A DNA stretch of 64,000 nt from Chryseobacterium sp. MYb264 (GTDB lineage: Bacteria; Bacteroidota; Bacteroidia; Flavobacteriales; Weeksellaceae), in NCBI RefSeq assembly GCF_035974275.1, contig NZ_CP142422.1, forward strand, positions 1,860,001 through 1,924,000. The letters run 5' to 3'. Position numbers and translations under genes: made by a program. The notes beneath the pieces were generated by a model that saw only the letters and a list, made by a program, of their open reading frames with translations, had not been told where the DNA came from and did not search any database. Position 1 is the stretch's first letter. Every line of letters starts with the position of its first letter. Below, one piece after another: positions 36,348-45,306 of the stretch.

Positions 36348-38612
36348 ATGTTAAAGAGAACTGCCATTGTAAGTTTATTCACCCTTATATCTGCTTCGTA
36401 TATGGCTCAAACAAATACTACTTTACCCGTTTATTTAGATGAATCAAAACCTGTGGAACAGCGTGTGAAAGACGCACTTTCCAGAATGACGCTGGAAGAA
36501 AAGGTGGCCATGCTGCATGCACAGTCGAAATTCAGTTCACCAGGTGTTCCGAGATTGGGAATTCCTGAATTCTGGACAACCGACGGTCCTCACGGGGTAA
36601 GACCTGAAGTAATGTGGGATGAATGGGATCAGGCAGGCTGGACAAACGACTCTATTATCGCTTATCCTGCACTAACAGCCCTTTCCGCGACATGGAACAA
36701 GAAAATGTCCTGGAATTACGGTAAAGCATTGGGAGAAGAAGCCCGTTACAGAAAAAAAGATATTATTCTGGGACCTGGAGTTAATATTTACAGAACTCCA
36801 CTGAACGGAAGAAACTTCGAATATATGGGTGAAGACCCTTATTTAACATCGAAAATGGTTGTTCCTTACATCAAAGGGGTGCAGTCGAACGGTGTAGCAA
36901 CTTCTGTGAAGCATTTCGCACTGAACAATCAGGAAATGTTCCGTCATACAAGTAATGTAAATGTAGACGACAGAGCATTGTATGAAATTTACCTTCCGCC
37001 TTTCAAAGCTGCGGTTACAGAAGGAGATTCCTGGACGTTGATGGGTGCTTACGACATGTACAAAGGTCAGTATGCGAGTCAAAACAAATATCTTTTGAAT
37101 GATATTTTAAAAGGTGAATGGAAATATAAAGGCGTTGTAGTTTCCGACTGGGGAGCTGTAAACAATACAGAACAAGCCATCCACAACGGATTGGATCTTG
37201 AATTCGGAAGCTGGACCAACGGACTTTCTGCCGGAACAAAAAATGCTTACGACAACTATTATTTAGCAAAACCTTACTTAGATTTAATTAAATCAGGAAA
37301 AGTAGGAACTCAGGAGCTTGACGATAAAGTGACAAGACTTTTGAATCTTGCCTATAAAACAACGATGAACAGAAACAAGCCTTTCGGAAACATCGCTTCT
37401 GAAGAGCATAAAGCGGTGGCTAAAGAAATCGGTGAAGAAGGAATCGTATTGTTGAAAAATCAGGGAAATGTACTTCCAATCGATATTAATAAAGCTAAAA
37501 AAATCGCTGTCATTGGTGAAAATGCTATTAAAATTATGACTGTTGGTGGAGGTTCTTCTTCATTAAAAGTAAAATACGAAACGCTTCCTTTAGACGGAAT
37601 TAAAGCGAGATTCGGAAAACAGTCTGATGTACAATATGCAAGAGGTTATGTTGGAGATATCGGCGGAGAATACAACGGGGTAAAATCTGGACAGGATTTG
37701 AAAGATACACGTTCTGAAGCTGAATTATTGAATGAAGCAGTAGAATTGGCAAAAAAATCTGATTATGTAATTTTCGTTGGAGGTTTAAACAAAGCAGATT
37801 TTCAGGATAGCGAAGGAAACGACAGAAAAAGCTACGGATTGCCTTATAATCAAGATAATGTGATTGCTGCATTAGCAAAAGCGAATAAAAATCTTGCCGT
37901 AGTTTTGGTTTCAGGAAATGCTGTTGCAATGCCTTGGATCAAAGAAGTTCCGACTGTTCTTCAAGGTTGGTATTTGGGTTCTGAAGCTGGAAATTCCATC
38001 GCTTCAATCCTTGCGGGAGACGCAAATCCATCAGGAAAACTACCATTTACTTTCCCAGTGAAATTGGAAGATAATTCTGCTCATAAATTAGGAGAATATC
38101 CTGGGCAAAAAGATGAATTGGCTGCAGGAAAAGGAAAAGATCAGAAAAATCCGATCAATATTACCTATAACGAAGGAATTTTTGTTGGATACAGATGGCA
38201 CGACACAAAAAAAATTAAGCCATTATTCAGTTTCGGACACGGTTTAAGCTATACTACTTTCGAGTTTGGAAAAGCTAAAGCTGATAAAACGACGATGTCC
38301 CAGGACGATAAAATTACGTTCACAGTTTCTGTAAAAAATACAGGTAAAAAAGCTGGAGCAGAAGTGGCTCAGCTATATATTACTGATGTGAAATCTTCTG
38401 TGGAAAGACCTTCAAAAGAACTGAAAGGTTTTGAAAAAGTATTTTTAAATCCTGGTGAAGAAAAAGAAGTAACGTTCACAATTGATAAAACAGCGTTAAG
38501 TTTCTTCGATGTTCAAAAGCACGACTGGGTGGCTGAACCCGGAGATTTCGAAGCTCAAATCGGAAATTCTTCTGATGCTATTAAAACGAAGGTGAAGTTT
38601 ACTTTGAAGTAA
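36348..38612 (+). CDS. Glycoside hydrolase family 3 (beta-glucosidase-type), secreted
   Basis: About 754 residues from the ATG at 36348 (MLKRTAIVSLFTLISASYMA, a good signal peptide); the longer frame from 36312 adds 12 residues that would spoil it. The GH3 N-terminal barrel carries the KHFALNNQE motif and the nucleophile Asp in KGVVVSDWGAVNN. The C-terminal domain (KKIAVIGENA, then GEYPGQKDEL and HGLSYTTFEFGKA) and a final fibronectin-III-like domain follow. It hydrolyses terminal beta-glucosides (or xylosides/arabinosides) in the periplasm or outside; the exact sugar cannot be told. It is a single gene with its own terminator. Confidence 0.9.
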   Translation: MLKRTAIVSLFTLISASYMAQTNTTLPVYLDESKPVEQRVKDALSRMTLEEKVAMLHAQSKFSSPGVPRLGIPEFWTTDGPHGVRPEVMWDEWDQAGWTNDSIIAYPALTALSATWNKKMSWNYGKALGEEARYRKKDIILGPGVNIYRTPLNGRNFEYMGEDPYLTSKMVVPYIKGVQSNGVATSVKHFALNNQEMFRHTSNVNVDDRALYEIYLPPFKAAVTEGDSWTLMGAYDMYKGQYASQNKYLLNDILKGEWKYKGVVVSDWGAVNNTEQAIHNGLDLEFGSWTNGLSAGTKNAYDNYYLAKPYLDLIKSGKVGTQELDDKVTRLLNLAYKTTMNRNKPFGNIASEEHKAVAKEIGEEGIVLLKNQGNVLPIDINKAKKIAVIGENAIKIMTVGGGSSSLKVKYETLPLDGIKARFGKQSDVQYARGYVGDIGGEYNGVKSGQDLKDTRSEAELLNEAVELAKKSDYVIFVGGLNKADFQDSEGNDRKSYGLPYNQDNVIAALAKANKNLAVVLVSGNAVAMPWIKEVPTVLQGWYLGSEAGNSIASILAGDANPSGKLPFTFPVKLEDNSAHKLGEYPGQKDELAAGKGKDQKNPINITYNEGIFVGYRWHDTKKIKPLFSFGHGLSYTTFEFGKAKADKTTMSQDDKITFTVSVKNTGKKAGAEVAQLYITDVKSSVERPSKELKGFEKVFLNPGEEKEVTFTIDKTALSFFDVQKHDWVAEPGDFEAQIGNSSDAIKTKVKFTLK

Positions 38613-38636
38613 TCTTACTTATATATTTCTAAAACG

Positions 38637-38672
38637 AATGCCTGAAATTTTTTTCAGGCATTTTTTATTTTT
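38637..38672 (+). terminator. Terminator of the GH3 gene
   Basis: AATGCCTGAAA / TTTCAGGCATT stem with T runs before and after, 25 bp past the stop codon. A second similar hairpin follows at 38764-38790. Confidence 0.85.
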
Positions 38673-38865
38673 TGGCGTAAAAAAGTTTTCTTATTTCTTC
38701 GTTTGGTTTTTATCTGGAGCTAACCATGTCAAGGTTTAAAACCTTGACATGGTTAAAAAAATGAATGCCTGAATTTTTTTCAGGTATTTTCTATTTTTGG
38801 TGAAAAAAAAATTTTCTTATTTCTTCGTTTGGTTTTATTTGGAACTAACCTTGACAAGGTTAAAT
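38637..38865. repeat. Tandem duplication of a terminator-bearing module, with a perfect palindrome
   Basis: The stretch containing the AATGCCTGAA hairpin, then TTCTTATTTCTTCGTTTGGT and a GAGCTAACC-like end, appears twice (about 38637-38725 and 38764-38850). Between them is a perfect 15-16-bp inverted repeat AACCATGTCAAGGTTT / AAACCTTGACATGGTT (38722-38754). Confidence 0.7.
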
Positions 38866-38911
38866 TCTTTTTCGACTTTTCAAGATCACAACGTTCTTTC
38901 AAAAAAGATCA

Positions 38912-39868
38912 TTATTGAAATTGATATTCCGTAAGTCTCATGTCGCCGATTTTTATCAGAATGTGCTGATCAACGGCCCATTTTAAATCCCGGCTTGCCG
39001 TTGGAGCGGAGATATTTTTAAAATGTTGTAAATAATCTTTTCTGCTGAATTTTTCACCTCCGAACTTCTCTTTAAATAAAAATATCCGGTCTTTTGTAGT
39101 TAAATTAGTATTTTGAGATTGTAATACCTGTTTCAGCGATTCTAATAGTATCCCCAGCATAAATTCAATAAAAGGAGTCGAATGACCTTTTTTATCAGAT
39201 TCAGACAGCGTATTATAATAATCTTTCTGATTTTCTCTGATGAGACTTTCAACCGGTAAATATTCAAAAACAGGATATTGCTGCATTAAGATTAAAGTTT
39301 GCCATAATCTTCCCATTCTTCCATTTCCATCTGTAAAAGGATGAATAAATTCAAATTCATAATGAAAAACACAGCTTTTGATTAAAATTAATTCTTTATC
39401 ATTTTTTAAATATGAAAATAAATCATTCATCAATCCTTTTACCATAGTTCCGCCTGGCGCGAGATGTTCTACTTTTGAGCCTTTAACAATTCCTACATTC
39501 GTTGTCCTGAATTTACCTGCATGAGCAACCAGGTCATTCATTAAAACAGCATGCGCCAACTCTAAATCTTTAATTTTATTCGGATTAAAACGTTTTAAGT
39601 CTTTATAAACCTCAATGGCATTCTGAACTTCCAAAATATCTTTGGCAGGAGCAACAATCCTTTTATTCTCTAACAACGCGGTAATTTGATCTTCTGTCAA
39701 GGTATTTCCTTCAATTTCAAGAGAAGATTGAATCGTTTTAATTCTATTTTTCTTTCTTAATTCTGTTGTAGGTTTGTAGAGATGATTTGCATTAATTTCT
39801 CCTATCTTTTCTGAAATAGAAGTAATTAATGTTAAAATCGTATCTGTAATATTATAAGGTGGTTTCAA
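38912..39868 (-). CDS. Fic family protein (AMPylator-type) with C-terminal winged HTH
   Basis: 318 residues. The Fic core HPFTDGNGRMGR at residues 176-187 keeps the His, the acidic residue, GNG and both Arg needed for AMP transfer from ATP. The inhibitory-helix motif (S/T)xxxE(G/N) is at residues 49-54 in SLEIEGN, upstream of the core, so this is a class II self-inhibited Fic protein. Residues ~262-318 (RKDYLQHFKNISAPTASRDL, then WAVDQHILIKIGD) form a winged-helix domain. Twin TGATAGTATCA palindromes lie just upstream of the start, suggesting autoregulation. Target proteins are unknown. Confidence 0.88.
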   Translation of the reverse strand: MKPPYNITDTILTLITSISEKIGEINANHLYKPTTELRKKNRIKTIQSSLEIEGNTLTEDQITALLENKRIVAPAKDILEVQNAIEVYKDLKRFNPNKIKDLELAHAVLMNDLVAHAGKFRTTNVGIVKGSKVEHLAPGGTMVKGLMNDLFSYLKNDKELILIKSCVFHYEFEFIHPFTDGNGRMGRLWQTLILMQQYPVFEYLPVESLIRENQKDYYNTLSESDKKGHSTPFIEFMLGILLESLKQVLQSQNTNLTTKDRIFLFKEKFGGEKFSRKDYLQHFKNISAPTASRDLKWAVDQHILIKIGDMRLTEYQFQ

Positions 39869-39872
39869 AATA

Positions 39873-39896
39873 TGATAGTATCATTTGATAGTATCA
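39873..39896. promoter_or_regulatory. Twin palindromes upstream of fic
   Basis: Two identical near-palindromes TGATAGTATCA at 39873-39883 and 39886-39896, spaced 13 bp centre to centre, ending 5 bp before the Fic start codon. They look like an operator for the wHTH of the Fic protein itself. Confidence 0.55.
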
Positions 39897-39913
39897 AAGA
39901 TATAACTTTTCTA

Positions 39914-39945
39914 CAAAAAAAGCGCCCGAATTTCTCCGGACGCCT
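39914..39945 (-). terminator. Terminator of the DUF2652 gene
   Basis: On the minus strand GCGTCCGG / TCGGGCGC stem around AGAAAT, with one G-T pair, then CTTTTTTT. It lies 40 bp past the stop codon. Confidence 0.75.
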
Positions 39946-39982
39946 GCAATTGCAAAATTACAAGGAATTAAAAAATATAAAT

Positions 39983-40531
39983 CTAATTCTCGAAATAATG
40001 GATCATTCCAACTTCGGGATGATGTTTTTTTTCTGAATTAAAATCATTTTTGCTGTTCTGACTGCTTTCTAGAAACGAATTGCTAAACAAAACATATGAC
40101 GGATTTTCTGCTAAACCGTTCTTCAACATTTGATGAGCCTCCACAATAGTTTTTCCGTATAATTTTCTGAAATTTCCGATTTTGTATTGCGAAAATTTCC
40201 CATAATGAACGATAAATTTTAATGATAAATCGATCGCCATGCTTAATGATGTACTCAATTCTTCCACTTTTCGGGTAAAAGCATTCTGCATATTCCTCAA
40301 CATCTTTGAAATTTTCTGGTACGATGGTTTTTCATCATATCGGTAAAATAAAATGGCATCGCCTTCGATTTCTGAAATTTCAAAATACTCATTATTCATA
40401 TCAATGAGCGTAGAAAGTAGTTGTCTTACAATATATTCTCCGGTATAAAGTTTTGTATTGAATACAAATTCCGTAAACCCGCTGAAATCCGGAATAAGAA
40501 TAATGCCATCTTTAATATTTGTATTCTCCAT
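39983..40531 (-). CDS. DUF2652 protein, nucleotide-cyclase-like fold
   Basis: 182 residues. The start GIILIPDFSGFTEFVFNTKL and the later EISEIEGDAILFYRYDEKPS have the pattern of the catalytic core of class III adenylate/guanylate cyclases (PDxSGFT and EGDA motifs), which is how DUF2652 proteins look. The first Asp and the Asp of EGDA fit the two metal ligands. It probably binds a nucleotide or signals, but cyclase activity is not established for this family. It is a single gene with its own terminator. Confidence 0.7.
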   Translation of the reverse strand: MENTNIKDGIILIPDFSGFTEFVFNTKLYTGEYIVRQLLSTLIDMNNEYFEISEIEGDAILFYRYDEKPSYQKISKMLRNMQNAFTRKVEELSTSLSMAIDLSLKFIVHYGKFSQYKIGNFRKLYGKTIVEAHQMLKNGLAENPSYVLFSNSFLESSQNSKNDFNSEKKHHPEVGMIHYFEN

Positions 40532-40548
40532 AATAGTTTTGGGTTAAA

Positions 40549-40579
40549 ATCCTGTTACCTCCTTAGACGTAACAGGATT
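40549..40579 (-). terminator. Hairpin between the efflux operon and the DUF2652 gene
   Basis: Perfect 11-bp stem AATCCTGTTAC / GTAACAGGATT around CTCCTTAGA, just past the stop codon of the outer-membrane efflux gene. A short TTTTAA follows on the minus strand. It likely ends the RND operon transcript. Confidence 0.7.
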
Positions 40580-40588
40580 GATTTTACT

Positions 40589-42007
40589 TTATTGCCATCC
40601 TCCGCCAACAGAGCGATAAAGGGTTGTTATGGCATTTAATCGTTGAGCTTTCAGAGAAGCCAGGTCTAATTCGGTTTGCAGTTTATTGGTCTGGGCCAAA
40701 ATTACCTCAACACAAGTCGCTGAATTGTATTTAAATAACAAATCTGCCTTTTGAACTGCTTCATTTGATTTTTTCACTAAACCTTCCGCAATTTTCTCCT
40801 GTTCTTCCAATTTTTGAATCTGCACTAAAGCATCCGAAACTTCACCCACCGCTTTTAAAACCGATTGTTTAAAGCTGATTTCTGCCTGTTCCGACACAAT
40901 TTTTGACTGTTCGTACTGCGTTTTCAATTGTTTTCCGTTCAAAATCGGTTGTGCTAAAGTTCCTACCACAGTACCGAATAGTGAACCCGGAATATTAAAC
41001 CAGTTGCTCGCTTTAAAAGCATTCAAACCGCCTTGGGCTGTGATGTTAAAAGACGGATACATATTGGCTCTCGCTACATTTACAGAAGATACACTTCTTC
41101 TCACATCCAGTTCGGCACTTTTAATATCGGGTCTGTAGCTCAATAATTCAGAAGGAATTCCTGTTGAAATCTGAGCCGGTGACTGAACGTTATGCAGACT
41201 TGCACTTCTTTCAATTTTATCAGGCATTGAACCCGTTAAAATACTCAACGCATTTTCCTGAGTTGCGATCGAGCTTTCAATGGCGGGAATTGATTTTAGG
41301 ATCTGATCTTTTACAATTTCCTGCTGCTGAACCGCTAAAGCTGTGGTTAAACCCAATTCCTGCTGTTTGGTTAAAAACTTCAGCGTGCTGTCAGAATACG
41401 TTAAATTAGATCTGGTAATTTCCAGTTGAGTATCCAGCATCAGCAGATTATAATATCCCTGAACAACGGTCGCCACCAACTGTGTTTTCACTGCTTTTGC
41501 CGCTTCCTGAGTTTTCAGATAATCTGCCAGAGCCTGTTCTTTTCTGCCTTTAATTTTTCCCCAGATATCCGCTTCCCAGGAAATATTAATGGAAGAGGTA
41601 TAATCCTGAGTATACTTACTTCCCAGAAACTGACTGGCCATGACGCCATTCATACTGTTGTCTGAAGGTCGATTGATGCTCGCGTTGGCCACCGTTGCGC
41701 TCACGGTTGGTACATTTCCCCATTTACTCTGATTATACGCTAACGAAGCAAATTCGATTTGTTTTAAAGCAACCTGCAGATCATTATTCTGTGCCATTGC
41801 CTTATCGATTAAACCTACCAGAACAGGATCTTTGAAGAAATCTTTATAACTTATTTTAGCGATATTTTCATTGTGATCTTCCGTTATACTATCGTTTCTG
41901 AAGGCTTCGGGCATTTTCACTTCAGGCTGTTCATATTTCTGAACTTTACAGGCAATGGCCGTTCCTGAAATTAATGCGATATATGCTATATTTTTAATTG
42001 AATTCAT
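40589..42007 (-). CDS. RND efflux outer-membrane lipoprotein (OprM/NodT-like)
   Basis: About 472 residues from the ATG at 42007 (MNSIKNIAYIALISGTAIAC), which gives a proper lipoprotein signal with Cys at residue 20; the longer start at 42019 adds four residues. Two repeats of long helical OEP domains follow: KISYKDFFKDPVLVGLIDKA and ADIWGKIKGRKEQALADYLK in the first half, IPSELLSYRPDIKSAELDVR and RLNAITTLYRSVGGGW in the second. It forms the trimeric channel for the AcrAB-type pump encoded just upstream. A 149-bp spacer with inverted repeats separates it from the pump gene. Confidence 0.92.
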   Translation of the reverse strand: MNSIKNIAYIALISGTAIACKVQKYEQPEVKMPEAFRNDSITEDHNENIAKISYKDFFKDPVLVGLIDKAMAQNNDLQVALKQIEFASLAYNQSKWGNVPTVSATVANASINRPSDNSMNGVMASQFLGSKYTQDYTSSINISWEADIWGKIKGRKEQALADYLKTQEAAKAVKTQLVATVVQGYYNLLMLDTQLEITRSNLTYSDSTLKFLTKQQELGLTTALAVQQQEIVKDQILKSIPAIESSIATQENALSILTGSMPDKIERSASLHNVQSPAQISTGIPSELLSYRPDIKSAELDVRRSVSSVNVARANMYPSFNITAQGGLNAFKASNWFNIPGSLFGTVVGTLAQPILNGKQLKTQYEQSKIVSEQAEISFKQSVLKAVGEVSDALVQIQKLEEQEKIAEGLVKKSNEAVQKADLLFKYNSATCVEVILAQTNKLQTELDLASLKAQRLNAITTLYRSVGGGWQ

Positions 42008-42156
42008 TTTAAAAATCATTTGAATTAATAGAGGTTATTTTTAATCTCCCGCAGATTTTTTTGATTGAGCAGATGATAAAATTAAATCAGCCTAATCCTT
42101 TTGATCTGCGAGAATAAATGCATTACTATATTTAATTAAATCATAGCCTCTGTAAA

Positions 42157-45100
42157 TTAATATTCCCAATCGGCTTCTGTCACTACTCTGCCGTTGATTT
42201 TTTCATGCAACGCCTGAAATACCACAAACAGAACAGGAACTACGAAAACTCCTAAGATCGTTCCGAATAACATTCCCGAAATTGCAGCATAGCCAATAGA
42301 AAGGTTACCCATTGCAGACGGTCCTACCACGAAAATCAGCGGAATTAAACCTGTGATGAATGCCAGTGAAGTCATCAAAATCGGACGAAGACGTGCTTTT
42401 GCTCCTTCTACCGCCGAAGCGATCAGGCTTTTCCCAGCTCTACGTCTCTGGATGGCAAATTCCACGATAAGAATCCCGTTTTTCGCTAATAGACCAATCA
42501 ACATGACCAAAGCGATCTGTACGTAAATATTATTGGATAATTCTGCCAATGTAATTCCCACAAATACACCTGATAAACCAACAGGAATTGCGATTAATAC
42601 TGCAAAAGGAAGAATATAGCTTTCATACTGCGCCGATAAAAGAAAGAATACGAATACGATACACAATCCGAAGATCATTACTGATTGTGAGCTTGAACCT
42701 GCTTCTTCACGGCTCATTCCTTTATAATCATAGGTATATCCCGGAGGAAGAACCTGCTTGCTCACTTCTTCAATCGCTGCCATAGCTTGTCCCGTACTGA
42801 ATCCAGGAGCCGGCATCACGGTTAAGTTAGATGAGTTAAACAAGTTGAAACGGTCTACCACTTCCGCACCGGTAACCTGTTTTAGGCTTACCAAAGTGTT
42901 TACAGGAACCATTTCGCCTGAACTGTTTTTCACGAAAATTCCGTTCAATGATTCTTTATCTTGTCTGGTTTCCGGAGTCGACTGTACTAAAACTCTGTAA
43001 TATTTCCCGAATCTGTTGAAATCCGAAGACTGAATACTTCCGTAATAGCCCTGCATCACGCCTAAAACATCAGAAACACTTACGCCCAACTGTGCTGCTT
43101 TCACTTCATCTACCAATACTTCATATTGAGGATAGGTCACATCAAAAGTGGTAAATGCCACCGCAACTTCAGGTCTCTGCATCAAAGCGCCCATCATGCC
43201 GTAAGAGATATTTCCTAAATTCTGAAGCTCACCGTTTGTTCTGTCCTGAAGAACCAGCTCCATTCCACTCGTGTTTCCGAAACCATCAACGGTTGGTGTA
43301 TTAATAACCAAGAAATTCGCTCTTTTATCCTGAGAAAGCATTCCCTGAACCTGACCGATAATATCGTTGATATTGCTTACCTGACCTCTTTCTTTACCAT
43401 TTTTCAGTTTAACGAAAATTGAAGCTGCCGAAGAAGACATCGAACCACTGAAAAGATTCAGTCCGTCTACCGAAATGACTTTGTCTACCGCAGGATTTTT
43501 CATTAATTTATCTTCCGTATCCGAAACTACTTTCGACGTTCTGTCTTTTGAAGCTCCCGGAGCCAGATTGGCTGTTACAATGATGAAACTCTGATCTTCA
43601 TCAGGAATAAATCCTTTTGGTGTTGTCATCGACATCCAAGCGAACAATCCGCCGAATACCAAAACAATAGCTAAAGCGATCCATTTTCTTTTCAATAAGA
43701 ATAAAACAGCTTTTCCGTAACGGAAGGTCAGTTTGTTGAAACTCGCATTAAACCCGGCGAAGAAACGATCTTTGAAATTCATTTTTTCATGAGAATCCGG
43801 ATGATGCTGTTTTAAGAAAATCGCACACAAAGCCGGACTTAAAGTCAAGGCATTAATCGCAGAAATTACAATGGCAATTGCTAATGTTAAGGCAAACTGC
43901 TGATAAAATAATCCTGTAGAGCCACTCATAAACGCCACCGGAACGAATACTGCAGACATAATTAAAGTAATCGAAACAATTGCTCCCGTGATCTCACTCA
44001 TCGCCGACATGGTTGCGGCCCGCGGGTTCAGTTTTTTATGTTCCATTTTAGCATGAACCGCTTCCACGACGACAATGGCGTCATCCACCACAATACCAAT
44101 GGCCAGTACGAGGGCAAACAACGTTAATATATTGATAGAGAACCCGAAAACTTTCATAAAGAAGAACGTTCCCACAATAGAAACCGGAACTGCAATCGCC
44201 GGAATCAGGGTTGAACGGAAATCCTGAAGGAAGATATACACTACGATGAATACAAGGATAAACGCCTCAATCAACGTATGAATTACCTGCTCGATCGACT
44301 GATCTAAGGCATCTTTTGTCGCATACGGAATTTCATACGCCATGCCTTCAGGGAAGGATTTTTCAAGTTCTTTCATTCTTTCTTGAAGGGCAATCTGCAC
44401 TTCATTCGCATTAGAACCAGCCATCTGGAAGATCGCCATCGTTACGGATGCCTTTTTATTGTATTTCGAAGCAACAGTATAGCTGTACGCGCCGAACTCT
44501 ACTTTCGCAACATCTTTTAATTTTAAAACAGAACCATCGTTCAATGCTTTAATCGTAATATTTTCATATTGTTCGGGCTCGGTGAATTTTCCTTTGTAAC
44601 GAAGGACATATTCCATCGCTTCTTTAGTTCTTTCTCCGAATCTTCCCGGCGCTGCTTCTAAGTTTTGAGTTTGAATGGCTCTTGAAACATCTGAAGGTGT
44701 TAAGTTATAAGAGGTCAGTTTATTCGGATCCAGCCATATTCTCATTGAATAATCCTTGTTTCCGTACACCATCGCATCTCCTACTCCTTTTACCCTTTTC
44801 AGTTCCGGAACAATATTAATTTTCGCATAGTTTTCAAGGAAAAGATCATCCATAGAACCATCTTTACTCGTTAACGAAACCATGGCAATCATACTGTTCT
44901 GCCTTTTCACGGTCGTAATTCCCGCCTGAACTACTTCAGAAGGAAGCTGATTAGTCACCTGAGCTACCCTGTTCTGAACGTTGATCGCTGCCTGATCGGG
45001 ATCTGTTCCCAGTTTAAAAATAACAGTAATGGACAATGAACCATCGTTACTCGCCGTCGAAGTAATATAATCCATATTTTCCACCCCGTTGATGGCATTT

Positions 45101-45297
45101 TCCAACGGTGGAGCTACCGATCTGGCAATCGTTTCAGCATTGGCTCCGGGATAGGCTGCCGTTACCATCACAGTAGGCGGTGCGATATCCGGAAATTTCG
45201 TAATCGGCAGGCTTACCATACCGACAACCCCCAAAATAACAAGCAATACGGAGATAACCGTCGCCAGTACGGGTCTTTTTATAATTTTCTTTAACAT
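42157..45297 (-). CDS. RND efflux pump inner-membrane transporter (AcrB-type)
   Basis: 1046 residues, the usual size of HAE1-type RND pumps. Twelve helices with two large periplasmic loops are expected. The proton-relay acidic pair is in LALVLAIGIVVDDAIVVVEA and the Lys partner in GLLAKNGILIVEFAIQRRR. The porter and funnel segments such as KRQNSMIAMVSLTSKDGS and QVHTL-type helices match AcrB/MexB. It exports amphiphilic drugs or bile-type compounds with the adaptor (10 bp upstream) and outer-membrane channel (downstream). Substrates cannot be told. Confidence 0.95.
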   Translation of the reverse strand: MLKKIIKRPVLATVISVLLVILGVVGMVSLPITKFPDIAPPTVMVTAAYPGANAETIARSVAPPLENAINGVENMDYITSTASNDGSLSITVIFKLGTDPDQAAINVQNRVAQVTNQLPSEVVQAGITTVKRQNSMIAMVSLTSKDGSMDDLFLENYAKINIVPELKRVKGVGDAMVYGNKDYSMRIWLDPNKLTSYNLTPSDVSRAIQTQNLEAAPGRFGERTKEAMEYVLRYKGKFTEPEQYENITIKALNDGSVLKLKDVAKVEFGAYSYTVASKYNKKASVTMAIFQMAGSNANEVQIALQERMKELEKSFPEGMAYEIPYATKDALDQSIEQVIHTLIEAFILVFIVVYIFLQDFRSTLIPAIAVPVSIVGTFFFMKVFGFSINILTLFALVLAIGIVVDDAIVVVEAVHAKMEHKKLNPRAATMSAMSEITGAIVSITLIMSAVFVPVAFMSGSTGLFYQQFALTLAIAIVISAINALTLSPALCAIFLKQHHPDSHEKMNFKDRFFAGFNASFNKLTFRYGKAVLFLLKRKWIALAIVLVFGGLFAWMSMTTPKGFIPDEDQSFIIVTANLAPGASKDRTSKVVSDTEDKLMKNPAVDKVISVDGLNLFSGSMSSSAASIFVKLKNGKERGQVSNINDIIGQVQGMLSQDKRANFLVINTPTVDGFGNTSGMELVLQDRTNGELQNLGNISYGMMGALMQRPEVAVAFTTFDVTYPQYEVLVDEVKAAQLGVSVSDVLGVMQGYYGSIQSSDFNRFGKYYRVLVQSTPETRQDKESLNGIFVKNSSGEMVPVNTLVSLKQVTGAEVVDRFNLFNSSNLTVMPAPGFSTGQAMAAIEEVSKQVLPPGYTYDYKGMSREEAGSSSQSVMIFGLCIVFVFFLLSAQYESYILPFAVLIAIPVGLSGVFVGITLAELSNNIYVQIALVMLIGLLAKNGILIVEFAIQRRRAGKSLIASAVEGAKARLRPILMTSLAFITGLIPLIFVVGPSAMGNLSIGYAAISGMLFGTILGVFVVPVLFVVFQALHEKINGRVVTEADWEY

Positions 45298-45306
45298 GAT
45301 TTTTTC

